Source: an uncultured Eubacteriales bacterium
GTDB taxonomy: Bacteria > Bacillota > Clostridia > Oscillospirales > CAG-382
Assembly (NCBI GenBank): GCA_900548115.1
Contig: URJL01000026.1
Coordinates: forward strand, 1 to 28,520
Reading direction: 5' to 3'
DNA length: 28,520 bases
Under the pieces are notes generated by a model. The model saw only the letters and a program-made list of their open reading frames with translations, did no database searches and was not told the DNA's origin. Shown piece after piece: positions 22,290 to 28,520 of the stretch (positions within the stretch are counted from its first letter, which is position 1; the number at the start of each line of letters is the position of its first letter). The translations under genes were made by a program, and so were the position numbers.

Positions 22290-23555
22290 TCACGCCTGCA
22301 GCCGATACGTCCCACCGGGAAGCGATTCGACCAGACCGTCGATCTCCAAAAGAGTGAGATACGTAAGAACGTCGCCCGCGTCCATGCCGCATTCCTTTGC
22401 GAGCAGATCGGCGGTCTTTTCCTCGGTTATCAAAAGCTCCAAAATGCGCTTTTCCTCGTCGGCGCGCCCGTTCCATACGTGCGGGTCGATCTCTCTTTTC
22501 GGCGCTTTCTCTTCCGTCGGCTGCAAAAGCGCCGAAGAAAGTGCGGCTTCGGAGTTTTCCTCCGTCTTCTTGCGGTTTTTCCGCCGTCTTTCCGCCTTTT
22601 CCGCCTTTTCGGTGCGGGGCGGCGAGTCGGGAATGTGTCGCACGGCGCGTTCCTTTGTTTTGACCGATTCGGGGTAAAGATACGAAAGCTCCCCGAGAAT
22701 ATCCTCCGCCTTGGTCACGGGCAGAGCGCCCGAGCGCAAAAGCGAATTGGTCCCCTCGCAGTGCGGCTCGTAAATTCCGCCGGGGACGGCATAGACCTTC
22801 TTCCCCTGCATCATCGCGTCCTTTGCCGTGATGAGCGCGCCCGAACCGCCGCGCGCCTCTCCGACGAGACAAACGTCGCAAAGAGCGGCAAGAACGCGGT
22901 TGCGTACGGGAAAATTCCGCGCGAGCGGCTGGGTAAAAGGCGAAAATTCGGTCAGCACAATGCCGCTGCGTAACATGCGGTCGAAAAGCTTTGTGTTTTC
23001 AAACGGATAAAGAACGTTAATCCCGCTGCCGAGAATCCCGACGGCACATCCGCCCGCGTCGAGCGCGGCAAGCGTGCAGGCGGTGTCTATGCCCTCGGCA
23101 AGTCCCGTCACGATCGAGACGCCGGCGCAGGCGAGCTTATAGCTGAGCGTATAGGCGTCGCGAAAGCCCTTTTCGGTGCAGGCGCGGCTTCCGACCGCCG
23201 TGACCGCCGCCCCCTCGCGCAGACGGTGCGGCTGACCTTTGGCATACAGAACGGGCGGCGGGTTGTCGATGGTGAAAAGCCGCTCGGGATAAAGCTCGGA
23301 ATCGTATGTTAAAAGCGTCACGCAGTTTTCGGCGCAATAATCGAGAATGCGGTTTGCCGCCGAAAAATCCTTGTTTGAAAGGCGTTCGCATTCCTCCTCG
23401 GTACAGCCTACCTCGGAAAAATATTCGCCCGGCGTTTCGTATATGCGCTTAAGATCGCCGTCGAAGGTGAGATACAGCCGTTTGGGAAGGTTGCTTCCGG
23501 CATAAAACAGCTCCGAAAGCCACAAAAAGTACGCGGTGTTGCATGTCTCGTTCAC
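22290..23555 (-). CDS. dprA: DNA processing protein DprA/Smf
   Basis: A protein of about 421 residues that loads RecA on incoming single-stranded DNA during natural transformation. The Rossmann core is clear: VTAVGSRACTEKGFRDAYTL, GVSIVTGLAEGIDTACTLAAL, AVGILGSGINVLYPFENTKLF, LARNFPVRNRVLAALCDVCLV, GSGALITAKDAMMQGKKVYAVPG and a final EGTNSLLRSGA. A charged linker (about 290-355) precedes a winged-helix domain (EEKRILELLITEEKTADLLAKECG). The start is GTG at 23555, which overlaps the methyltransferase stop as GTGA, with GGGAGG 9 nt upstream. A longer open frame to 23837 is the shadow of the previous gene. Confidence 0.93.
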   Translation of the reverse strand: MNETCNTAYFLWLSELFYAGSNLPKRLYLTFDGDLKRIYETPGEYFSEVGCTEEECERLSNKDFSAANRILDYCAENCVTLLTYDSELYPERLFTIDNPPPVLYAKGQPHRLREGAAVTAVGSRACTEKGFRDAYTLSYKLACAGVSIVTGLAEGIDTACTLAALDAGGCAVGILGSGINVLYPFENTKLFDRMLRSGIVLTEFSPFTQPLARNFPVRNRVLAALCDVCLVGEARGGSGALITAKDAMMQGKKVYAVPGGIYEPHCEGTNSLLRSGALPVTKAEDILGELSYLYPESVKTKERAVRHIPDSPPRTEKAEKAERRRKNRKKTEENSEAALSSALLQPTEEKAPKREIDPHVWNGRADEEKRILELLITEEKTADLLAKECGMDAGDVLTYLTLLEIDGLVESLPGGTYRLQA

Positions 23556-24355
23556 GAGCCGCCGCCTCCCTTTTGCTTTTCCCACATAAGAATGGCTGCC
23601 GCCGCCGCGGCGTTGAGCGATTCGGTGTTTTGCTTCATGGGGATGATTACTTTTTCGTCGCAGAGCGAAAGTACCGCGTCCGAAATGCCGCGTCCCTCGT
23701 TGCCGATCACCAAATGATCCTCGGGCAGAAAGCGAACCGTGCGAACGTCCTTTGCCTTTTCGTCGAGCGCGGCGGCATAGACCGTTCCGCTTTTTTTCAA
23801 AAGGGGAAGCGCGGCGCAAAGATCGTTCGAAAGGCAAAGATGAATTTTAAAGATCGTTCCCATCGAAGCGCGCAGCGCCTTTTTTCCGAAGGGGTCGGCA
23901 CAGCCCTTTCCCAAAAGAATGCGCGAAATGCCGAGCGCGCTCGCCGTTCGGATGACCGTTCCGAGATTCTGCGGGTTTTGAAGATCGTCGAGAATCAGAA
24001 AACCGCCCGTTCCCTCGGTGTTTTGCGGATCGGTCGAAACGCGCGGCTTTTTGGCGACGGCGAAAATGCCCTCGGGGTTCTGCTCCTCGGTGAGCTTTCC
24101 GTAAACCTCTTCGGTCACGGAATACGTCTCTGCGGACGCTTCATAAAGCGCCCTTGTGAGCGCGGGGTTTTTTACTTCCGCGCGCTCTGTGCAAAAGACC
24201 GCCGTGATCTCAAGCGATTCCTTTAACAGTTCTTCGCACAGCTTTACCCCTTCGACGGCAAACAGCCCTGTTTTGTCGCGCTCCTTTTTGTCCGAAAGCG
24301 CGCTTGCGGCAAGGACGCGCGGATTGCGGCGTGAGGTGAGGATTTCGTCTCGGAT
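23552..24355 (-). CDS. TrmH/SpoU-family RNA 2'-O-ribose methyltransferase with apparent ATC start
   Basis: A protein of about 267 residues. The N-terminal substrate-binding domain reads LTSRRNPRVLAASALSDKKE and TGLFAVEGVKLCEELL. The knotted SPOUT domain has DDLQNPQNLGTVIRTASALG, VIGNEGRGIS and IPMKQNTESLNAAAAAAIL. It methylates ribose in rRNA or tRNA; target unknown. The open frame runs back to an in-frame TGA at 24362-24364. The first ATG, GTG or TTG is only at 24118, after the whole N-terminal domain. The codon at 24353-24355, where homologues have ATG, is ATC, and AAGGAG lies 9 nt upstream of it. I therefore annotate an ATC start; a mutated or misread ATG, or a frameshift, are alternatives. 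It heads the minus-strand run. Confidence 0.82.
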   Translation of the reverse strand: MRDEILTSRRNPRVLAASALSDKKERDKTGLFAVEGVKLCEELLKESLEITAVFCTERAEVKNPALTRALYEASAETYSVTEEVYGKLTEEQNPEGIFAVAKKPRVSTDPQNTEGTGGFLILDDLQNPQNLGTVIRTASALGISRILLGKGCADPFGKKALRASMGTIFKIHLCLSNDLCAALPLLKKSGTVYAAALDEKAKDVRTVRFLPEDHLVIGNEGRGISDAVLSLCDEKVIIPMKQNTESLNAAAAAAILMWEKQKGGGGS

Positions 24356-24444
24356 GTTCGGTCACTCCTTTCTTTCGTTTTTTTTCGTTTTTCGGTTTTG
24401 CTGTATTTTGATTCGACTTTTTCTTTTGTTTGTCTCAGTATATT

Positions 24445-24474
24445 ATTATAAACGCAAGCGGAGGGAAAATGCAA
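24445..24474 (-). promoter_or_regulatory. Promoter heading the minus-strand housekeeping run
   Basis: On the minus strand TATAAT (24445-24450) is preceded by an 18-bp spacer and TTGCAT (24469-24474). The leader before the ATC codon at 24355 is about 85 nt and A-rich. Confidence 0.6.
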
Positions 24475-24687
24475 TAGGTTTTGCCGAAAAAATTATTTTT
24501 AAACGCTGAACAAACATGAGATAATGTGTAAACGTGCGCGGCGGTTCTTTTCCTTATTATATGGTTGCATACCGTTTGCCCCGCAATTTACACGGAATTG
24601 ATTCGGGCAATTTCGGCGAAAACCGTCCTGTCCGAGAAAGGCGGGAAAAAATAAAAACATTTTCGGACAATATTCGACACACGCTCG

Positions 24688-24716
24688 TTGACAAAGCGGT
24701 TTTTCTGTGATAGAAT
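24688..24716 (+). promoter_or_regulatory. Promoter of the ABC transporter/DUF1854 operon
   Basis: TTGACA (24688-24693), 17-bp spacer, TAGAAT (24711-24716). Transcription from about 24723 gives a short leader of some 32 nt. Confidence 0.8.
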
Positions 24717-24754
24717 GAAGGTTGAAACTCCCAAGGGAAAAATTCGGAGGATGT

Positions 24755-27031
24755 ATGAGCCTTCCAAAACCGCTTCCTTCGGTCATCGTTTCGATTTTGG
24801 AGGAAAAGGGCGTGTCCGAAAAGGATATTCTCTTCTCTTTAAAAACCGACACCGATATCGATTATCATTATACCGACGTATATCTTTTGGCTACCCGCGA
24901 TGCGCTTTGCGTTTTGTCGGGTAATGTCGTCGTGCATCCGAGCGACAAAAAGCTCGGGAACAAAACGCCGACGCTTTCTTACCGCGAATACGGATACGCC
25001 GAATACGAGCTGAAAAAGTTAGAAAACCCCGACGCCGTAAAGGACATTACCTCGGGACTTTTGGTCGCCGATTACGAGGGCGAGCACGTCGCCCTTGCGC
25101 GCTTTTCGATGGCAATGCAAAACGGCGCGTACACCTTTCTCGACAATCTCCGCGCCCTGCTCGAAAAGGGCGACCTTTCGCCCGACGAGATAAAGAAAGA
25201 CGACGAGCTGTACTGCCCGACCTGCGGCGGACGTTATATCGACCCGAAACGGAAGATCTGCCCGAAATGCATGGACAAGACAAAGCTGATAAAGCGCCTT
25301 TCGGTCTTCTTTCTGCGCTATAAGGGCTTTATGGCGCTGTCGCTTCTGTGCCTTGTCTTAACGACCGTTCTCGCGGCGGTGCTGCCGTATGTAAAAGGTT
25401 CGGTCCTGTACGACGATGTTCTGGAGGTCGGCGGAAAATATTACGGTCAGCTTTTGTATGTCGTTTTGCTCATCGTCGGCACAAAGCTTTTGTCGGTCGT
25501 CGCCTCGACGGTAAACGGCGTCATCACCGCCCGCATCGCGGCAAAGGTCGTATACGACATCAAAACCACCGTCTTTTCGGCGATCACCCGCCTTTCTTAC
25601 GGCTTCTTCACCTCGCGTCAGACGGGCGGACTTATGACCTCGGTCAACGGCGACGCCAATTCGATCTACAGCTTTTTCTGCGACGGACTGCCGTATCTTC
25701 TCATCAATATCATCCAGTTCATCGCCGTTACGGTCATTATGATCCGCATTGACCCGCTTCTCACGCTTGCGGCGCTCATCACCGTACCGCTGTTCCTGTT
25801 TTTGTACCGAAAAATCCTTTTGCTTTTTGACAAAATGTACGCGAAAAACTATTCGCGCCGCCGCTCCTTCAATTCGCTCATCACCGACATTCTGTCGGGC
25901 ATCCGCGTCGTCAAGGCGTTTGCCCGCGAGGACGACGAGAAAATGCGGTTTGACAAAAAAAGCGCCGCTTACGCCGACACCGCCAAGACCATCGGACTTC
26001 TGAACTCGAGCGTCTTCCCACTCATCGGCTTTGCTCTTTATATCGGCACATTCATCGTGTGGGGCTACGGCGGCTGGCAGGTCATGCAGGGCGAGATGAA
26101 GCTCGGAACGCTCATGACCTTTATCGGCTATATGGGACTCATCTATTCGCCGCTCGGCTTTTTCTCGGAGGTGTCGCGCTGGTGGGCGGAATGTATCAAC
26201 GCCATTTCGCGCGTTTTCGAAATTCTCGACTCGATCCCCGAGGTCGCCGAAAGCGAACATCCAACGCCCCTGCCCGAATGCCGCGGCGAGATAACCTTTT
26301 CGCACGTGTCCTTCGGCTACGATAAGACCCGCAAGATCCTCTCCGATATCGACTTTTCGATAAAGCCCGGCGAGACGGTGGGCATTGTCGGCGAGACGGG
26401 CGCGGGCAAGAGCACGCTTGTCAATCTTCTCATCCGTCTTTACGACACCGAAGAGGGCAATATTTTCATCGACGGGATCAACGTGCGCGACCTGTCGTTC
26501 CGCGATCTGCATGCGGGAGTCGCCATTGTGTCGCAGGAGACGTATCTTTTCGCCGGCACGATCATGGAAAACATCCGCTATGCCCGTCCCGAAGCGACCG
26601 ACGAGGAGGTCATGGAGGCGGCGAAGATGGCGGATGCGCACCGTTTTATCGTGAAATATCCCGACGCTTACGAAACGCGGGTCGGACGCGGCTATAAATC
26701 GCTCTCGGGCGGTGAACGCCAGCGCATTTCGATCGCCCGCGCGATATTGAAAGATCCGAAAATTTTGATTCTCGACGAGGCGACCAGCGCCATGGATACG
26801 GGCACCGAGCGGCGCATTCAGCGCGCACTCGGCATTCTTTCCAAGGGGCGCACCACCATCATGATCGCCCATCGGCTTTCGACGCTGCGCGACGCCGACC
26901 GAATTGTCGTCATCGACGACGGGAAAATGCCGGAATACGGCACGCACAAAGAGCTTCTCGCGCTTCGCGGCGTTTATTATAATCTCTACCGTATGCAGGC
27001 GGAGGCGCTTCGTTCGATTGGTATCGAATAA
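24755..27031 (+). CDS. ABC exporter with N-terminal PH-like and zinc-ribbon extension
   Basis: A 758-residue half-transporter, about 180 residues longer than usual. Residues 1-145 (DVYLLATRDALCVLSG; ITSGLLVADYEGEHVALARFS; FLDNLRALLEKG) have the pattern of a bacterial PH-like domain; this is my inference. A zinc ribbon follows with Cys154, Cys157, Cys169 and Cys172 (YCPTCGG ... ICPKC). A six-helix exporter domain then runs from about 190 to 480. The ATPase domain has Walker A GETGAGKST, Q-loop SQETYLFAG, signature LSGGERQRISIARA and Walker B ILILDEATSAMD, all intact. The ATG at 24755 has GGAGG only 4 nt upstream; a TTG at 24722 lacks a usable site. It is cotranscribed with the DUF1854 gene 20 bp downstream. 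Substrate unknown. Confidence 0.92.
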   Translation: MSLPKPLPSVIVSILEEKGVSEKDILFSLKTDTDIDYHYTDVYLLATRDALCVLSGNVVVHPSDKKLGNKTPTLSYREYGYAEYELKKLENPDAVKDITSGLLVADYEGEHVALARFSMAMQNGAYTFLDNLRALLEKGDLSPDEIKKDDELYCPTCGGRYIDPKRKICPKCMDKTKLIKRLSVFFLRYKGFMALSLLCLVLTTVLAAVLPYVKGSVLYDDVLEVGGKYYGQLLYVVLLIVGTKLLSVVASTVNGVITARIAAKVVYDIKTTVFSAITRLSYGFFTSRQTGGLMTSVNGDANSIYSFFCDGLPYLLINIIQFIAVTVIMIRIDPLLTLAALITVPLFLFLYRKILLLFDKMYAKNYSRRRSFNSLITDILSGIRVVKAFAREDDEKMRFDKKSAAYADTAKTIGLLNSSVFPLIGFALYIGTFIVWGYGGWQVMQGEMKLGTLMTFIGYMGLIYSPLGFFSEVSRWWAECINAISRVFEILDSIPEVAESEHPTPLPECRGEITFSHVSFGYDKTRKILSDIDFSIKPGETVGIVGETGAGKSTLVNLLIRLYDTEEGNIFIDGINVRDLSFRDLHAGVAIVSQETYLFAGTIMENIRYARPEATDEEVMEAAKMADAHRFIVKYPDAYETRVGRGYKSLSGGERQRISIARAILKDPKILILDEATSAMDTGTERRIQRALGILSKGRTTIMIAHRLSTLRDADRIVVIDDGKMPEYGTHKELLALRGVYYNLYRMQAEALRSIGIE

Positions 27032-27051
27032 GGTGCGGAAAGGGCAAGAAT

Positions 27052-27747
27052 ATGGAAAAACTGAAAAAAATCGGCGCGGAGGACAAGACCTCCTTTACCG
27101 ATATTGTGAATATAACCTATCTCACTCCCGAAAACACGACCTTTTCGCTGTCGAAAAACGGCTTTTTGGAAATGGTCTCGTCCGAGGACGTACAACCCGA
27201 AAAGCTGTTTGACGACGGCGTAGGCGAGGGCGCGCCGCCTCCCGGCGGTCCGGGCGGTCCTCCTCCCCACGGCGGCGGGCACGGTCCCGGCGGACACGGA
27301 AGAAAAGAAGCGCCGCCGATAAAATATACCCCCGACGGGAAACGCGATTACGGAAGAGTGCTTTTGCACCGCGACTTTCCCTTCGATCATCCCGACGGGC
27401 TCGTGTCGGTCTTGCAGGAGGACGGCTTTGAAATCGGCGTTATCCGCAGCATTGCGGATTTTGACGACAAAACCGCCGCCATGCTGCGCGATGTGCTGGA
27501 CAAGACCTATTTTATCCCCGAGATCACGCGCATTTATTCGACCAAAGACCGTTTCGGCTTTGTCTATTTCAAATGCGCCACCGATAAGGGCGACGTCGAT
27601 TTTGTCCTCCGCAACCCCTTCGGAAGCATTATCCGCCTCGGCGAGCACAATATCTATCTCATCGACGTCGACGGAAACCGCTATCATATTCCCGATGTTT
27701 CGAAGCTCGATCGGAAGAGCTATCGGAAAATCGAGCTGTATTTGTGA
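27052..27747 (+). CDS. DUF1854 protein, partner of the ABC exporter
   Basis: A 231-residue soluble protein without a signal peptide. Residues 56-84 are a Gly/Pro/His-rich low-complexity stretch (APPPGGPGGPPPHGGGHGPG) that may bind metal. The C-terminal half follows the DUF1854 pattern: HRDFPFDHPDGLVSVLQEDG, EIGVIRSIADFDD, YFIPEITRIYSTKDRFGF, DVDFVLRNPFGSIIRLG and DVDGNRYHIPDVSKLDRKSY. From memory, DUF1854 occurs beside or fused to ABC exporters and was suggested to act in ligand binding; no function is proven. It starts 20 bp after the ABC gene (GGAAAGGG upstream). Confidence 0.85.
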   Translation: MEKLKKIGAEDKTSFTDIVNITYLTPENTTFSLSKNGFLEMVSSEDVQPEKLFDDGVGEGAPPPGGPGGPPPHGGGHGPGGHGRKEAPPIKYTPDGKRDYGRVLLHRDFPFDHPDGLVSVLQEDGFEIGVIRSIADFDDKTAAMLRDVLDKTYFIPEITRIYSTKDRFGFVYFKCATDKGDVDFVLRNPFGSIIRLGEHNIYLIDVDGNRYHIPDVSKLDRKSYRKIELYL

Positions 27748-27788
27748 TTTGAATTCGAGAATCGCTTCTCAAGCCTCCCCCTCGATGG

Positions 27789-28030
27789 AAAGGTGACACG
27801 GCGAAGCGCGTCGAACGCGTCACATCACGTTCTATCGTTGTTCTTGCAATGTATTAACGTACTTTTTCTTTTTCTTCAAAAAAGAAAAAGTACCAAAAAG
27901 AAAAGTGAACTTAAGGGCTAAGCCCTTAAGAATCCCCTAATTGTACAGACTTGCTGCGCTCAATCAAAAACGATATGTTTACCATTGCCGCCGTTACGGG
28001 TCGCGCCCACTTTTGAAGCCTTTTCCCTTG
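27789..28030. repeat. Intergenic direct repeat, copy 1
   Basis: It begins AAGGTGACACGGCGAAGC and contains a perfect 15-bp hairpin GTACTTTTTCTTTTT/complement with loop CTTCA (27859-27893). A perfect 9-bp hairpin CTTAAGGGC/GCCCTTAAG (27910-27918/27922-27930) follows, then AATCCCC and CTCAATCAAAAACG. Copy 2 lies about 370 bp further on. It codes for nothing visible and resembles a non-autonomous mobile or REP-like element. Confidence 0.85.
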
Positions 28031-28058
28031 CTGCACTGTGATCTTCGATCAAGTGCGG

Positions 28059-28395
28059 AAGGTGGCACGGCAAAGCCGTGACGAATGCGTCACATCGCTA
28101 CGCAAAGTGAGAGAAATTTTGCCTGCGGCAAAATATTCCCGTGCGCCCGTGCCGAAGGTGCGGGCGAAAGCGCAAAAACAAGTTTTGCCTACATCACGTT
28201 CTCTCGCTGTTCTTGCAATGTATAACGTACTTTTTCTTTTTCTTCAAAAAAGAAAAAGTACCAAAAAGAAAGAAAAGTTTAAGGGCTTACGCTCTTAAAA
28301 ATCCCCTGATTGTGCAAACTTGTTGTGCTCAATCAAAAACGTTATTTGCTCAATTGCCGCAATTACAGTTCACACCATCCGAAGCCTTCCCCTTG
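28059..28395. repeat. Intergenic direct repeat, copy 2, with an internal insertion
   Basis: It has the same order as copy 1 but about 90 bp more near its start (about 28096-28190). The 15-bp hairpin is unchanged (28227-28261). The second hairpin is TTTAAGGGC/GCTCTTAAA (28278-28286/28291-28299): the outer pair changed from C-G to T-A on both arms, and one pair became a wobble. Confidence 0.85.
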
Positions 28396-28520
28396 GGGAA
28401 AGGCTTGGGTACGCATCAAAGCTTTATGTCAACGTAACGCGGGTAAGTCAAATTTTTGCCGACATAACACAGGTAGTGTGAAATTGAATTCTGACCATCC
28501 GAATTCAATTTCACGGCAAT
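28381..28520 (-). repeat. Composite intergenic repeat (block F), same layout as block A
   Basis: It holds a hairpin AAGCCTT-CCCC/GGGG-A-AAGGCTT (28383-28407), then ACGCATCAAAGCTTTATGTCAACGT-like sequence and GTCAAATTTTTGCCGACATAAC shared with block A. The last part is a 17-bp hairpin with one mismatch (28478-28494/28498-28514; arm GTGAAATTGAATTCTGA). The linker begins at 28515 and is cut by the window end. By analogy a minus-strand gene should end just to the right. Confidence 0.85.

Larger units (their letters stand above)
24356..24754. other. Divergent intergenic region
   Basis: About 400 bp separate the minus-strand methyltransferase from the plus-strand ABC gene. It contains the two promoters listed at 24445-24474 and 24688-24716. 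I see no credible coding frame and none of the hairpin repeats here. Confidence 0.7.
27748..28520. other. Non-coding repeat-rich region at the right end
   Basis: No credible gene. A small GAGAA/TTCTC dyad follows the DUF1854 stop near 27758. The rest consists of two copies of a repeat (27789-28030 and 28059-28395) and repeat block F (28381-28520). Short open frames here fall within the repeats and have low-complexity translations. Confidence 0.8.

Noticed and set aside
24499..24852. 117-codon minus-strand open frame over the ABC promoter
   Set aside because: It overlaps the promoter and start of the ABC gene on the opposite strand and its translation is unremarkable.
25358..26947. 529-codon minus-strand open frame opposite the ABC exporter
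   Set aside because: Antisense shadow of a gene with full ABC motifs; no start signal.
28038..28437. Two short plus-strand open frames at the right end
   Set aside because: They are read through the repeats and give low-complexity Lys/Phe stretches without a start signal.

Overview
The window (28.5 kb) looks like a chromosomal segment of an anaerobic Clostridia-type Bacillota, plausibly an uncultured gut Oscillospirales-like lineage. The evidence is the strong AGGAGG-type ribosome sites and TTGACA/TATAAT promoters, a Bacillus-type LexA box in front of recA, the clostridial housekeeping order rnc - radical SAM - smc - ftsY, a dockerin protein, and the [FeFe]-hydrogenase maturation genes hydE, hydG and hydF. 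The lineage is inferred, not proven. I see no tRNA, rRNA, CRISPR array, prophage or transposase gene.

Layout. 1-184 is an intergenic repeat. 185-943 (-) is a sugar-phosphate isomerase/epimerase-like TIM barrel. 1137-1343 (+) is a small hydrophobic protein. 1502-2599 (+) is recA with an SOS-type promoter. 2801-4444 (+) is a PhoR-like histidine kinase with no response regulator beside it. 4561-9144 (+) holds the H-cluster maturation genes: a promoter, a structured leader with an internal terminator, a TM1266-type small protein, hydE, a 385-bp repeat-filled gap, hydG and hydF. The hydrogenase itself is not in the window. 9354-9656 (-) is a tiny secreted dockerin under a promoter with an 18-bp palindrome. 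9839-11442 (-) is an nfeD/stomatin pair. 11713-24355 (-) is a long housekeeping run. In transcription order it reads RNA methyltransferase, dprA, topA, plsX, rnc, radical SAM, smc, ftsY, rdgB. Several junctions overlap by 4 bp. 24755-27747 (+) is an ABC exporter with an unusual N-terminal sensor/zinc-ribbon extension, followed by a DUF1854 protein. 27748-28520 is non-coding and repeat-rich.

The most notable structure is a modular family of palindromic repeats in the non-coding DNA. A 16-17 bp hairpin has arms that differ between copies yet stay self-complementary. It follows a GC-rich linker and sits directly after, or even contains, the stop codon of the upstream gene, always in the same orientation to that gene. 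In some places further hairpins with co-varying arms follow. A second family, of about 240-340 bp, forms a direct duplicate at the right end.

Other points worth checking are an apparent ATC start codon for the RNA methyltransferase, a possible aptamer-plus-terminator leader before the hydrogenase-maturation operon, four palindromic 17-bp tandem repeats in the leader of rnc, and the ABC/DUF1854 pair as a poorly understood transport or sensing system.
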